Positions 1-9,349 of a stretch of 64,000 bases of DNA are shown piece after piece. The stretch is from NCBI GenBank assembly GCA_029561455.1, contig JAKQIY010000061.1, positions 183,076-247,075 on the forward strand, in the 5' to 3' direction. The first letter of the stretch is position 1; each line of letters opens with the position of its first letter. The notes under the pieces are model-generated. The model worked only from the letters and a program-made list of their open reading frames with translations, was not told the DNA's origin and did no database searches. A program made the translations under genes and the position numbers. This DNA is from a bacterium (GTDB lineage Bacteria > Zhuqueibacterota > Zhuqueibacteria > Residuimicrobiales > Krinioviventaceae).

Positions 1-1014
1 GTGTCCTTTATCGAAGATGCTACTAACGGCATTGCTCCTTATTTACGTAAAGAACAATTGATCATTCTAAAAAGTACAACCTGGCCCGGTACCACCGAAG
101 AAATATGTCAGCCAATATTGGAAGCCGGCGGTTTAAAGGTAGGCAAAGATTTTTACCTGGCCTTTTCACCGGAACGTATCGATCCGGGAAATAAAAAATT
201 TACCACTGCCAACACCCCGGTTGTGGTTGGTGGCGTTACCGCCAAATGTACAGAGATGGCTTGTTTGACCAATAAACAGATCATTAATACAGTTGTGCCG
301 GTTTCCTCACCCAAAGTCGCCGAAATGGAAAAACTGTTGGAAAATATTTTCCGTAGTGTTAATATTGCCCTGGCTAATGAACTGGCAAGATTGTGCGACC
401 GCATGGGCGGCATTGATATTTGGGAAGTGGTTGAAGCTGCGTCAACCAAACCGTTTGGCTATATGCCTTTCTACCCCGGCCCCGGCATTGGCGGTCATTG
501 CATTCTCATCGATCCCTATTATCTGTCTTGGAAAGCCCGCGCGTATGATTTTCATACCAATTTTATTGAACTGGCTGCCGAAACCAATGAAGACATGCCG
601 TTTTACGTGCTCGGCCTGGTGCGCAGGGCATTAGGACAGGTTGGCGTCTCCTTTAATAAAGCCAAAATCCTGATGCTTGGCGTCGCTTTCAAACGTGATG
701 TTGACGATATGCGCGAATCGCCGGCCTTAAAAGTAATGACCTTCCTGCATCAACGCGGCGCGACTGATATTTCATACAATGATCCACATATTCCGGAACT
801 AAAGATCAACAACCAGACTTTAAAATCTATAGAACTGACTGCGGAAAACATCAAAAAATTTGATGTGGTGGTTATAACAACCGATCATTCAAAATATGAT
901 GCGGAATTCATTGTAAAACACGCCAAGTCGGTTGTCGACACCAGGAATTTAACTAAAAAGGTTAAAGATACTGACCAAAAAATAACCAAACTTGGTTCCG
1001 GTAATCGTTTTTAA
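1..1014 (+). CDS. wecC: UDP-N-acetyl-sugar 6-dehydrogenase (WecC/WbpA/TviB family), 5' partial
   Basis: This is the C-terminal part of an NAD-dependent nucleotide-sugar dehydrogenase that oxidises C6 of a UDP-N-acetylhexosamine to the uronic acid. The open frame begins at base 1 and the N-terminal Rossmann nucleotide-binding segment (about 100 residues) is missing, so the gene starts before the window; the GTG at base 1 is not its true start. Visible marks are FSPERIDPGN, the catalytic cysteine in PGIGGHCILIDPYYL, and the C-terminal UDP-binding domain with GVAFKRDVDDMRESPA. The next gene, 11 bp downstream, encodes UDP-GlcNAc 2-epimerase, so the likely substrate is UDP-ManNAc (WecC), giving UDP-ManNAcA for a surface polysaccharide. 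WbpA-type activity on UDP-GlcNAc cannot be excluded. Confidence 0.88.
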   Translation: MSFIEDATNGIAPYLRKEQLIILKSTTWPGTTEEICQPILEAGGLKVGKDFYLAFSPERIDPGNKKFTTANTPVVVGGVTAKCTEMACLTNKQIINTVVPVSSPKVAEMEKLLENIFRSVNIALANELARLCDRMGGIDIWEVVEAASTKPFGYMPFYPGPGIGGHCILIDPYYLSWKARAYDFHTNFIELAAETNEDMPFYVLGLVRRALGQVGVSFNKAKILMLGVAFKRDVDDMRESPALKVMTFLHQRGATDISYNDPHIPELKINNQTLKSIELTAENIKKFDVVVITTDHSKYDAEFIVKHAKSVVDTRNLTKKVKDTDQKITKLGSGNRF

Positions 1015-1025
1015 AAAGGAAATAA

Positions 1026-2123
1026 ATGCTAAAAATAGCTAATATTGTGGGCGCAAGACCTAATTTTATGAAAATTGCGCCCATTCATAAACGTATGCAA
1101 AAATCAGATTTTTTTGCGCCTCTCCTCATTCATACCGGTCAGCATTATGACGAAAAAATGTCAACGACGTTCTTTGTCGAATTGGGAATGCCTAAACCCG
1201 ATCTCTACCTGGGAGTTGGTTCCGGTTCACACGCAGAACAGACGGCAGCGGTTATGATCGGACTGGAAAAAATCTTTATCGAACAAAAACCGGATTGGAT
1301 AATAGTAGTTGGTGATGTCAATTCCACTATTGCCGCATCATTGGCTGCCGCCAAACTACATATCCCGGTGGCTCATGTGGAAGCCGGCTTGCGCAGTTTT
1401 GACCGCTCCATGCCGGAAGAGATCAACCGGGTGCTTACCGATTCGATATCGGACAAGTTGTTTGTTACCGAGCAAAGCGGTCTGGATAACCTTGCCAATG
1501 AAGGTGTTGCCAAAGAAAAAATCCATTTTGTCGGCAATGTGATGATCGATTCCCTGGTTGAACATCTGGTTAAATCCAGGGAATCGGCGGTACTGGAACA
1601 ATATCGGCTTGCTCCACAAAATTATGTTCTGGTAACTCTGCACCGACCCTCCAATGTTGACAATTATGATAATTTAAACATGATCCTGGATATTTTTACA
1701 CAAATTCAAACAGAATTGCCCATTTTCTTCCCGATCCACCCCCGTACCAGAAAAATGATCACCAATTTTAACCTGGATGACAAAATTAATAAAATGCCAA
1801 ACCTGATCCTTGCCGAGCCGCTTGGGTATTTGCCCTTTTTACGCCTGATGAGCCAGGCAAAAATTGTGATAACCGATTCCGGCGGCATTCAGGAAGAAAC
1901 CACCTATCTTGGCATTCCCTGTTTAACCATGCGGGAAAACACGGAAAGGCCGATTACGATAACTCTTGGCACAAACCGGCTGGTCGGCATCAATAAACAG
2001 GCAGTTTTACAAGGGTTCAGCGATGTTATGCAAAATAAAAAATTTGACCACCAGCTACCCCCATTGTGGGATGGCAATGCGGCGCAAAGAATTGTTCAGG
2101 TTTTTGAAAATTTAGTAAACTAG
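1026..2123 (+). CDS. wecB: Non-hydrolysing UDP-N-acetylglucosamine 2-epimerase
   Basis: WecB interconverts UDP-GlcNAc and UDP-ManNAc in the cytoplasm, supplying amino-sugar precursors for envelope polysaccharides. The 365-residue protein is full length for the family. Recognisable segments are the N-terminal GARPNFMKIAP, HVEAGLRSFDRSMPEE near residue 117, HRPSN near 205, and DSGGIQEE near 283, which belongs to the GT-B fold active site. An AAAAAGGA ribosome-binding site lies just before the ATG. It sits between the dehydrogenase and the exporter on the same strand with short gaps, which suggests one operon. Confidence 0.95.
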   Translation: MLKIANIVGARPNFMKIAPIHKRMQKSDFFAPLLIHTGQHYDEKMSTTFFVELGMPKPDLYLGVGSGSHAEQTAAVMIGLEKIFIEQKPDWIIVVGDVNSTIAASLAAAKLHIPVAHVEAGLRSFDRSMPEEINRVLTDSISDKLFVTEQSGLDNLANEGVAKEKIHFVGNVMIDSLVEHLVKSRESAVLEQYRLAPQNYVLVTLHRPSNVDNYDNLNMILDIFTQIQTELPIFFPIHPRTRKMITNFNLDDKINKMPNLILAEPLGYLPFLRLMSQAKIVITDSGGIQEETTYLGIPCLTMRENTERPITITLGTNRLVGINKQAVLQGFSDVMQNKKFDHQLPPLWDGNAAQRIVQVFENLVN

Positions 2124-2148
2124 AAAATTTAATATTTTTGGAGGTTTG

Positions 2149-3876
2149 ATGAGCAGGTCTCTCCTTTTACTTTCAGTATCTTTATTTATAATAACTAATC
2201 TGCATGCCCAGGTATCAGTAACCCAAAGTAAAGACAAACCCCGTGCGGTTATTAAAGAATATGAAGAAATTGAACAAGAAGAGAATGCCGGTAAGCTGGA
2301 TAAACTCAAAACCAAAAGAGAGACCCAGTTCCCGGCACTATCTACCCCGTTGGAACACCCGGTCGATGAAAACGAATACTTTGTTGGCCCCGGCGACATA
2401 TTTGATATCATCATCGGTAACCGCATGGAAACGACATTTCAGACCAGAATTAATCCTGAAGGAATAGTAATTTTACCGGATATCGGCTCAGTGGAGGTAA
2501 AAGGACTTTTATTAAGAGACGCTAAAAAAGCCCTCATTGATAAAATTAAAACTACGTTTCTTGACGACCAGGTGAGTGTTTTATTGTCCGATGTCCGTTC
2601 CTTCAAGGTAACCGTGAGCGGGGCGGTTTTCAATCCGGGGCTGGTAGTCGTTAAAGCGATGGACAGGGTAACTGATGCAGTTCTTTTAAGCGGCGGTTTT
2701 TATAAAGTAGATGAAAAATCTCTTGCCGAACAAAAACTACAACCAAATGAAATTGCCCCGGTTATAAAAAATTCTATACCGATCGAACTTGTTGCAAAAA
2801 GAAATGTTCAGGTAAAACATCGCGATGGCTCTGTGGAAAATGCCGACTTGCTTAACTTTGAATTGACCGGGAATCTTGACGCTAATCCGGTTTTGCAGGA
2901 TGGCGATGTCATTACCGTTCCCAAAGTAACCCGGCAGGACGGTAAAATAATCATCTCCGGCTTTGTGCAAGCTCCGGCCGAGTTCGAATATGTTCCGGGC
3001 GACCGTGTAAAAACCATTCTTGCTATGGCGCAAGGCTTTACCCAAAATGCGGATTCCAGCCAAATAGAACTGGTTCGTTTCAACAACTCCACCACTAAAC
3101 CGCAAACTATTATTTTAAAACTGGATACCACCGAAAATCGTGAAGAAACGCTAAACTTTCTTTTGCAACCGAATGACCGAATCCTTGTACATCGGGATCC
3201 TTTCTACAAAGTAAAACCAATGGTAGAAATTTTGGGCGAGGTAAAATATCCAAACAAATATGCTCTAGACGACAGCGTTAAAACATTATCGCAGCTTGTC
3301 AAGCGGGCCGGCGGATTTACAAATTTGGCATCATTACATAATGCCTACATCATTCGCCGCCCCCTGGAAGCAATTGAAAATTTGGAATATACCCGGCTGG
3401 AAATGACAGAAGTAGGTTACATGACTCCAAAAGAAAGAGATTTTTTTAAAACCATGTACCGGGAAATGAAAGGCAAGTTGAACGTTGATTTTGAAGCTCT
3501 TTTCCTGAAAAACGATACCCGTCAGGATATTACTTTACGCGACTATGATTTTGTGTATATTCCAATAGCGCAGCCAAATGTAAATGTCGCCGGCCAGGTT
3601 ATGTCGCCGGGATGGATCAGTTTTGCCGACAATAAAAAAGCCTCTTATTATATTGATAAAGCCGGCGGTTATAATTTCAGCGCCCACAAAAGAAAAGTCC
3701 GTATTATTAAAGGAGATACCGGGGAATGGGTGAAACCCAAGGAAACAAAAATTGAAGCCGGAGATACGATCTTTGTACCGGAAAAATTACCACGAAATTA
3801 TTTAGCCCTGGCTCGCGATGTGGTGGTTATTGCCGCACAAATAGTTACTGTTATTATTGTTACAAACAATAATTAA
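2149..3876 (+). CDS. Wza-type polysaccharide export protein with SLBB domains
   Basis: Outer-membrane/periplasmic exporter of the Wza (Poly_export plus SLBB) family, expected to carry capsule or exopolysaccharide across the outer membrane. The ATG at 2149 follows a GGAGG site; an in-frame TTG one codon earlier is too close to that site. A signal peptide is visible (MSRSLLLLSVSLFIITN, then HAQ). The Poly_export domain begins near residue 80 (VGPGDIFDIIIG), followed by several SLBB-like repeats (SGAVFNPG, SGFVQAPAEF, LGEVKYPNKY, AGQVMSPGW). A C-terminal hydrophobic helix follows. There is no lipobox cysteine, unlike classical Wza. It is the last gene before a strong terminator. Confidence 0.88.
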   Translation: MSRSLLLLSVSLFIITNLHAQVSVTQSKDKPRAVIKEYEEIEQEENAGKLDKLKTKRETQFPALSTPLEHPVDENEYFVGPGDIFDIIIGNRMETTFQTRINPEGIVILPDIGSVEVKGLLLRDAKKALIDKIKTTFLDDQVSVLLSDVRSFKVTVSGAVFNPGLVVVKAMDRVTDAVLLSGGFYKVDEKSLAEQKLQPNEIAPVIKNSIPIELVAKRNVQVKHRDGSVENADLLNFELTGNLDANPVLQDGDVITVPKVTRQDGKIIISGFVQAPAEFEYVPGDRVKTILAMAQGFTQNADSSQIELVRFNNSTTKPQTIILKLDTTENREETLNFLLQPNDRILVHRDPFYKVKPMVEILGEVKYPNKYALDDSVKTLSQLVKRAGGFTNLASLHNAYIIRRPLEAIENLEYTRLEMTEVGYMTPKERDFFKTMYREMKGKLNVDFEALFLKNDTRQDITLRDYDFVYIPIAQPNVNVAGQVMSPGWISFADNKKASYYIDKAGGYNFSAHKRKVRIIKGDTGEWVKPKETKIEAGDTIFVPEKLPRNYLALARDVVVIAAQIVTVIIVTNNN

Positions 3877-3902
3877 ACACTATATACATACTATTGTTTT
3901 AA

Positions 3903-3936
3903 AACAAAAAACCCTGTCCAGGACAGGGTTTTTTTG
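3903..3936. terminator. Bidirectional intrinsic terminator
   Basis: A perfect 10-bp inverted repeat (arms 3910-3919 and 3921-3930) is flanked by an A-run on the left and a T-run on the right. It can end the polysaccharide operon from the left and the minus-strand four-helix gene from the right. Confidence 0.85.
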
Positions 3937-3946
3937 TTTCTAAAAT

Positions 3947-4345
3947 TTACTGATTTGAAGACGAGGCGATAGAACGGATCAACCTTTTTAACATTTTTTC
4001 AATATTTTCACACTTTTCAAAAAAAGCAGCCGAGTCCTTGTAATAGCCCAGGTCTTCAGCCAGAATGATCATATAACGGAGCTGCTCCATTTCGGTTAAC
4101 GCCAGACGGTAGAAATGTACTTTGGCTTTTTTCCCCCGTTTTTCAAAACCAGTGGCAATATTTGCCGGAATGATCAGGGCGGTGTCGCGGGTTTTTGTAA
4201 ACAGGTATGCCTGATCTTTTTTGGGGAAACGGGCGGTTAACTGGAACACATCAAGAACAAGTTCATGGCTTTTTTGCCAGACAATCAAATCCCGGAAGGA
4301 TTCGATCTTTTTTTTGTTGTCGTTTTGATGTAACCTCTCTTGCAT
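3947..4345 (-). CDS. Four-helix-bundle protein (23S rRNA intervening-sequence family)
   Basis: Small helical protein of the TIGR02436 / 23S_rRNA_IVP family, often encoded in rRNA intervening sequences or as a stand-alone gene. The family's role is unknown. At 132 residues it is near the usual size, with the typical opening FRDLIVWQKSHELVLDVF and the central LIIPANIATGFEKR, followed by a YRLALTEMEQLRY helix. An AAAGG site precedes the ATG. It is convergent with the polysaccharide operon and not linked to rRNA here. Confidence 0.85.
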   Translation of the reverse strand: MQERLHQNDNKKKIESFRDLIVWQKSHELVLDVFQLTARFPKKDQAYLFTKTRDTALIIPANIATGFEKRGKKAKVHFYRLALTEMEQLRYMIILAEDLGYYKDSAAFFEKCENIEKMLKRLIRSIASSSNQ

Positions 4346-4452
4346 TGAATTGACCTTTCGATAAGTTCGAATTTTTAAATTTTCTTTTTTCCCTCATAGA
4401 CTACGTTGTTTGAAATTTACTATCCTTGTTACCTGGAGTATTTAATTCGTTT

Positions 4453-5085
4453 TTAAAATGGCCATACGGACACTCCGGCAGTAAATCGAAACCCGCCTAT
4501 ACTCATTGATTCAAACCCGGTGTTTCCCTTAACTCCACCGGACGACACTTCCATTTGTAAATAAGCGGCAAGATACTGCACCGGGAAATATTCAAAGCCC
4601 AGTTCCATATAAAACCCGCTGCCGGTATTTTCACTGGTCTTGTTGAGCGTAAACACGGAAAGCTGATCGACTTCGCTGGTCTTGAAATAACTGATGCCAA
4701 AACCATAATACGAATTGAATTTTCGGGTGATAGGCGGATGAACCCGAACCCCAAACTGATACCATTCTTCTTCCCATCGGGATCTACTTAGATTTGCGCC
4801 GCTTTCAGGATGCTTGCCGGTTTTGCCGTTTTGGGAAAATTGTCCATATTTACAGGTAAAGTAATATGCCCGGGTTATTCTCACCCCGGCAAATCCGCCC
4901 AGTGATTCGCCCCATCGACTGGTATAGATATCCTCAAACTGATCCAGAGAAATTCGGAACATACCGATTTCCCCGCCCGCCATAATCCTGGGTTGGCTAT
5001 AAAAATATTCCCACGCCTCCGCCGTATTTAAAGTTGTAAATAAAAGACCGCCAAACAATATCAACGCGATTCTTGTCCTCTTCAC
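4453..5085 (-). CDS. Putative outer-membrane beta-barrel protein
   Basis: Exported 210-residue protein of unknown function. It has a signal peptide (MKRTRIALILFGGLLFTTLNTAEA) and then alternating hydrophobic/aromatic strands ending in a phenylalanine (GVSVWPF), the usual end of an outer-membrane barrel. The start is GTG at 5085, overlapping the stop of the VanZ-like gene as GTGA, so translation is probably coupled. The segment SYYGFGISYFKTSE and the terminal GGFRFTAGVSVW strands resemble small opacity-type barrels, but no specific family is recognised. Confidence 0.65.
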   Translation of the reverse strand: MKRTRIALILFGGLLFTTLNTAEAWEYFYSQPRIMAGGEIGMFRISLDQFEDIYTSRWGESLGGFAGVRITRAYYFTCKYGQFSQNGKTGKHPESGANLSRSRWEEEWYQFGVRVHPPITRKFNSYYGFGISYFKTSEVDQLSVFTLNKTSENTGSGFYMELGFEYFPVQYLAAYLQMEVSSGGVKGNTGFESMSIGGFRFTAGVSVWPF

Positions 5086-5492
5086 ATGTCACCTCGGATT
5101 TTTCGGGCCAGTTGGCGTTTGCTGGATATTTTTAACAACAAGGGGAAAAGTCCAATTGCCAGCAGAATACCTAACAGATCAGCAATAACATCAAAAACTT
5201 CACAGCTTCGTCCCGGTATCGGTATCTGGTGAAGTTCATCAAAAACAGCAAATCCCCCTGTGTAATAAATGGTTTTACGCACATCGTCGGACTTTACCTT
5301 GCTACCATCCTTAACCAACGCTCTGATGACCAGCAGCGCTAAAATAAAATATACAAACAGGTGCGCCATCTTGTCAATAAAATTAAATGCCCCGCTTGGC
5401 ACAGTTAATTTTGGATAAGATGTCAAAATCATAATAATTAAACACCATAATAGGGCGGGTAATTTCCATTTTACAAAATTTCCGGCTGCCAT
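5082..5492 (-). CDS. VanZ-like family membrane protein
   Basis: Small inner-membrane protein of the VanZ-like family (136 residues, about four transmembrane helices). Diagnostic residues are the N-terminal MILTSYPKL segment, DKMAHLFVYFILALL, and later FDELHQIPIPGRSCEVFDVIADLLGILL. VanZ itself confers low-level teicoplanin resistance, but most chromosomal members have no assigned role. The ATG abuts the stop of the NAD(P)HX repair gene and the stop overlaps the start of the barrel protein, so the genes run together. Confidence 0.85.
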   Translation of the reverse strand: MAAGNFVKWKLPALLWCLIIMILTSYPKLTVPSGAFNFIDKMAHLFVYFILALLVIRALVKDGSKVKSDDVRKTIYYTGGFAVFDELHQIPIPGRSCEVFDVIADLLGILLAIGLFPLLLKISSKRQLARKIRGDM

Positions 5493-7028
5493 TTACACCC
5501 TCGCACAAGTCAATAACGCTTTTGGAATTGCATTAACAATATCTCCGGCCACCAAACCCATTTCGCCATAGTTTTTTTTGGCTATATCCCCGGCCAGGCC
5601 GTGCAGATAAACCCCGGCGATAGCCGCCTTTTCTGCGGGCACACCCTGAGCCAGCAAAGCGGCAATCATACCGGACAATACATCGCCGGATCCTGCCGTT
5701 GCCATACCGGCATTCCCGGTGGAATTAATATAAACTTGGCCGTTTCGGCAGCCGATAATTGTGGGGCCGCCTTTTAATATTATAGTTACCTGCCATTCCT
5801 GTGCATATTGCCGGACAACCTCCAGGCGATTTTTTACAATTTCCGGCGCCGGTAACCCCGTCAACCGGGAAAATTCACCGGGGTGCGGTGTCAGGATCAG
5901 GTCTCCTCTATATTCCCGGAATAAGCGGGTTTGACCGGCGCATAAATTAAGGCCATCCGCATCCAGGACACACGGCTTTTCAATCCCGCGTAACAATGCA
6001 TGAACCAGTTCACCGGTTTGCGGTTGCTGCCCCAACCCCGGCCCGATCACAACCGCACTTTGTTGCTGTATTTTCTTTACCAATTCACCATTATTATCTG
6101 CAAACAGGTAACCTTTGTCGTCATCTTCAACTACCCAGGAAATAACCTCGGTTAGTTTGCTTTCAACAATACTATTCAGGCTTTTGGGAACAGCCAGGTA
6201 GCACAACCCCGCTCCTGTGCGCAGAACCGCCAGGCTGGTCAGGCAGGCTGCCCCTGTAAATCCTTTTGATCCGGCTACTACCGCTACCGTGCCGCATTTG
6301 TTTTTGTGTGCGTCGGCAGCACGGATTGGCAGCATCTTCCGTACATCGGTGCGTTCAATCAACCAAACTTGCGGATTAGACTTGTCTATTGCCATAAACG
6401 GCATACTAATATCGGTAACGATTAGCTTGCCGGCATACTCTCTGCCGGGTGAAAACAACAATCCTTTTTTGGGTAACGCCATTGTAACGGTAACATCCGC
6501 CTGCACCGCCAGACCCGCCACCTCGCCGGTATCGGCATTAACCCCGGTTGGAATGTCAACAGCAATAACCGGACAAGAATATGAGTTAATATGATCAACA
6601 CAAGTGGCTATGATCCCTTTGAGAGCGCCCTTGACGCCGGTTCCCAACAGGGCGTCAATTATTAAATCCGGTATCCGCTCAGAATCGGGGAGTTGCCCCC
6701 AGAACAGCGGCACACCTATACTTTCAAGAATTTGTAAATTTATTAGCGCATCGCTCGATATTTTCTCCCGTGAAGCCAGGATATGCACATGAACTATAGC
6801 CATCATATTGAACAAATGCCGGGCTATAACAAAGCCGTCGCCGCCATTATTACCGGGGCCGCAATAAATGTGAATATATTTTCCTTTAACCCCATGAAGC
6901 ATTTTTTTAACCTGCCGTACCACACCTAAACCGGCATTTTCCATTAATAAAAGTCCGGGAATATGCATGTGCTCAATACAACTTTTGTCGAGATCGGCCA
7001 TTTGTTTTGCTGTTACAACCGGCTGCAT
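5493..7028 (-). CDS. nnr: Bifunctional NAD(P)H-hydrate epimerase / ADP-dependent NAD(P)H-hydrate dehydratase
   Basis: Repairs damaged NADHX and NADPHX: the N-terminal YjeF_N domain (about residues 1-210) epimerises, and the C-terminal carbohydrate-kinase-like domain (about 225-505) dehydrates S-NAD(P)HX using ADP. Seen are GPGNNGGDGFVIAR near residue 60, IDALLGTG near 130, TPHPGEFSRL near 380 and AGSGDVLSGMIAA near 440. The chosen ATG at 7028 (MQPVVTAKQM) lies one base after the acpS stop, giving a coupled start. A GTG-type start ten codons upstream is possible but reads into acpS. An nnr gene next to acpS is a common bacterial arrangement. Confidence 0.95.
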   Translation of the reverse strand: MQPVVTAKQMADLDKSCIEHMHIPGLLLMENAGLGVVRQVKKMLHGVKGKYIHIYCGPGNNGGDGFVIARHLFNMMAIVHVHILASREKISSDALINLQILESIGVPLFWGQLPDSERIPDLIIDALLGTGVKGALKGIIATCVDHINSYSCPVIAVDIPTGVNADTGEVAGLAVQADVTVTMALPKKGLLFSPGREYAGKLIVTDISMPFMAIDKSNPQVWLIERTDVRKMLPIRAADAHKNKCGTVAVVAGSKGFTGAACLTSLAVLRTGAGLCYLAVPKSLNSIVESKLTEVISWVVEDDDKGYLFADNNGELVKKIQQQSAVVIGPGLGQQPQTGELVHALLRGIEKPCVLDADGLNLCAGQTRLFREYRGDLILTPHPGEFSRLTGLPAPEIVKNRLEVVRQYAQEWQVTIILKGGPTIIGCRNGQVYINSTGNAGMATAGSGDVLSGMIAALLAQGVPAEKAAIAGVYLHGLAGDIAKKNYGEMGLVAGDIVNAIPKALLTCARV

Positions 7029-7029
7029 A

Positions 7030-7410
7030 TCAGGCGTCCTCCCTTTTTTCCAGCACAATCATGGCAATTGCCGATTGTACGCTGTGGGTCATAGATACAA
7101 ATATTGTGGACTGTCGCAGCCGTTCCGCTAACTGTCCGTAAAGTAAAACCTGGGGGCGGCCGCTCGGATCGTTGCGTATTTCCATTTCATGCCAATGAAA
7201 ACCGATTTGATCATTGTCGGATAAACATTTAATCATCGCTTCTTTAGCGGCAAAACGCGCGGCTATGGAATGAATAAAATTTGCCTTTGTCCGACAATAC
7301 TCTACTTCCGCCGGCGTTAAAATCCGCTCAATGAACTTGTCCTGCCAGCGGGCAACTATTTTTTCCAGACGCTGAATATCGACAACATCTACACCTATAG
7401 CTTGAATCAT
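7030..7410 (-). CDS. acpS: Holo-[acyl-carrier-protein] synthase
   Basis: AcpS moves the 4'-phosphopantetheine arm from coenzyme A to apo-ACP, making ACP active for fatty acid synthesis. The protein is 126 residues, normal for the family. It shows the magnesium-binding IGVDVVDIQRLE motif at residues 5-16, RILTPAEVEYC and the second motif SIAARFAAKEAMIKCL near residue 55, and ends with the conserved SMTHSVQSAIAMIV. It is the first gene of the acpS-nnr-vanZ-barrel run on the minus strand. Confidence 0.96.
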   Translation of the reverse strand: MIQAIGVDVVDIQRLEKIVARWQDKFIERILTPAEVEYCRTKANFIHSIAARFAAKEAMIKCLSDNDQIGFHWHEMEIRNDPSGRPQVLLYGQLAERLRQSTIFVSMTHSVQSAIAMIVLEKREDA

Positions 7411-7619
7411 AACAAAATTTCTCTGCCGTTATAAATATTAAAACATGTAACCAGGATTCGGTTGCTATTAAACAACACTTTTGTGATGGTTACTTTACGA
7501 ATAGACAGCCTGAACGGGTGTATTTTATAAAGTTACTATATGTAATTATGTTTTGCAACAACTTTTCCTTGCTTGTTTTACATTTTTGATGTAATTTTCA
7601 ATTTATTTGAAATAATTTT

Positions 7620-8195
7620 ATGGAAAATCAAACAGCAACTCTCATCAATCAGGCGCTTGCGGGCGACCAGAAGGCTTTTGCCGATATTGTTTCACTTTAC
7701 CGGGAAAAGATCTACCATTTTGTTTTTCGAACGGTAAAAGAAAAAGAATTGGCCGAAGATATTACCCAGGAAACTTTTATCAAAGCATTTAAGGCCTTGG
7801 CGTCGTTTAATTCGGAATATGCTTTTTCGACCTGGTTATATAAAATTGCCGCCAATAACTGCATCGATCATTTCCGCAAGAAACGACTAAAGACCTTTTC
7901 GCTCGACAATCCGATCAGCGCCAAAGACGGTGAATTACAGCGCGACTATCCCGACATTGATCATCATACTCCGGAATATGGCATGATCTCGCAGGAAAAG
8001 AGCGTTCAAATCCGTGATGCCATAAATTCTTTGCCGAAAAAGTATCGCGAAGCAATCCTTTTACGCCATACCCGTGATAAATCTTATGAAGAGATCGCCG
8101 TGGATTTAAATATCCCGCTTGGTACAGTCAAAGTACGGATTTTTCGGGCGCGGGAAATGCTTAAATTAAAATTGCGGGACCAGCTAAAAGGCTAG
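7620..8195 (+). CDS. ECF-type RNA polymerase sigma factor (RpoE/SigW-like)
   Basis: Sigma-70 family factor of the extracytoplasmic function type, 191 residues. Region 2 is visible (LYREKIYHFVFRTVKEKELAEDI, then FIKAFKALASF and STWLYKIAANNCIDHFRKK), and region 4 is near residues 135-185 (LPKKYREAILLRHTRDKSYEEIA, then IPLGTVKVRIFRAREML). No anti-sigma factor gene is adjacent, which is unusual for an envelope-stress factor; the next gene is an acetyltransferase after a terminator. The 210-bp region before it holds no gene. Confidence 0.93.
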   Translation: MENQTATLINQALAGDQKAFADIVSLYREKIYHFVFRTVKEKELAEDITQETFIKAFKALASFNSEYAFSTWLYKIAANNCIDHFRKKRLKTFSLDNPISAKDGELQRDYPDIDHHTPEYGMISQEKSVQIRDAINSLPKKYREAILLRHTRDKSYEEIAVDLNIPLGTVKVRIFRAREMLKLKLRDQLKG

Positions 8196-8211
8196 CCTCG
8201 ATCTGGTCTCT

Positions 8212-8242
8212 TGAAAAAAGCCGTTTGCAACGGCTTTTTTTA
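8212..8242 (+). terminator. Intrinsic terminator of the sigma factor gene
   Basis: An AAGCCGTT / AACGGCTT stem with a three-base loop, preceded by A residues and followed by a T-run, about 20 bp after the sigma factor stop codon. Confidence 0.85.
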
Positions 8243-8383
8243 TTATTACCGGTTTGCGTATCTGCCTGCCAAAAGGCACAGATCCGAAAAAGATAAAGTA
8301 GAATAAACGCGCCGGTTGCAGATCATTTGTTAGTTTTTAAATCTTTCGTTAATAATTAATTTATAAAGCTGGTCGGAAAAATA

Positions 8384-9349
8384 ATGGATATATTCACCAA
8401 AAGAATGCTGCTTCAGGATATTCCCCAGGTCAATCAATTATTGTCCCGCGCCTTTACACAGGGACGTAAAGATGACGGCTTTGAGTATACACATATTCCG
8501 CTGTGCCGGCAACAATTCCTGGAAATGTACCGGGAAGAATGCCCGGATGGCTGCTTTGTTTTGCAAAACTCTTCGCAAATAGTTGCCGCAGCCTTTTGCC
8601 ATATTTGGGGACAAACCGGCTGGATTGGCCCGCTGGCGGTTGAACCCGATAAACATTCAGGCGGACTGGGTAAGCATCTGCTGATGGAATGTCTTCATTT
8701 CCTTAAAGAATCCGGCTGTACCACAATCGGCCTTGAAACCAATCCCCGTAGTAATCGCAATATCGGTTTCTATTGCAAAGCCGGCTTTGTCCCCGACACC
8801 CTTACCGCAGATCTCATCCGTCGGGTACACTATGATCCCGACGACAAACTGGCTTCGCCGTTCAAGATCATTTTCTTTTCTGAATGTTCCTCTGATGATC
8901 AGAAAGAGTTTTGCCGGGTGGTGTTCAAGCTCACCCAAAAGATAACGCCAAACGTCGATTATAGTTCGTTGATCCACAGCCTGGCAAATTTTAATTTTGG
9001 TGAATCAATTTTGCTGTTCCATAACACGACCCCGGTTGCTTATTGTTCCTATCAAACCCTTTCCACCTCAGTCGAAGAAGATAATTATATTCTCAGAAAT
9101 ATTATTTTTCTTGCCCACCCCGATGTACCGGTTGACTATTTCGGGCATTTTATTACCGTGCTGGACAGTATTGCCGCTAACCGCGACCTGGACCAATTAT
9201 TGTTTCGGGTGCAATTAGCCAACAACCTGGTGATTCGGCGTATGCTGGAAATGAATTTCAAAGTCATTCATACCGATCAGCGTATGGTCTTGCAGGATTA
9301 TCCCGATAAAAGCCGCCCCAATTCATTGTTATTAAGCCGCTGGGTATGA
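8384..9349 (+). CDS. GNAT-family N-acetyltransferase, two-domain
   Basis: Acetyl-CoA-dependent acetyltransferase of 321 residues. The N-terminal half is a clear GNAT domain: WIGPLAVEPDKHSGGLGKHLL near residues 85-105 is motif A, and GLETNPRSNRNIGFYCKAGF follows. The C-terminal half (about 170-321) is a second, weaker GNAT-like unit with no clear acetyl-CoA loop, so it may be structural. The substrate is unknown. The TGA overlaps the ATG of the DUF1848 gene (ATGA), which indicates coupled translation and perhaps a shared pathway. Confidence 0.82.
   Translation: MDIFTKRMLLQDIPQVNQLLSRAFTQGRKDDGFEYTHIPLCRQQFLEMYREECPDGCFVLQNSSQIVAAAFCHIWGQTGWIGPLAVEPDKHSGGLGKHLLMECLHFLKESGCTTIGLETNPRSNRNIGFYCKAGFVPDTLTADLIRRVHYDPDDKLASPFKIIFFSECSSDDQKEFCRVVFKLTQKITPNVDYSSLIHSLANFNFGESILLFHNTTPVAYCSYQTLSTSVEEDNYILRNIIFLAHPDVPVDYFGHFITVLDSIAANRDLDQLLFRVQLANNLVIRRMLEMNFKVIHTDQRMVLQDYPDKSRPNSLLLSRWV

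Noticed and set aside
1..1014. Truncated dehydrogenase as a pseudogene
   Set aside because: The missing N-terminus is simply cut by the window edge; the frame is open to base 1 and the rest is normal.
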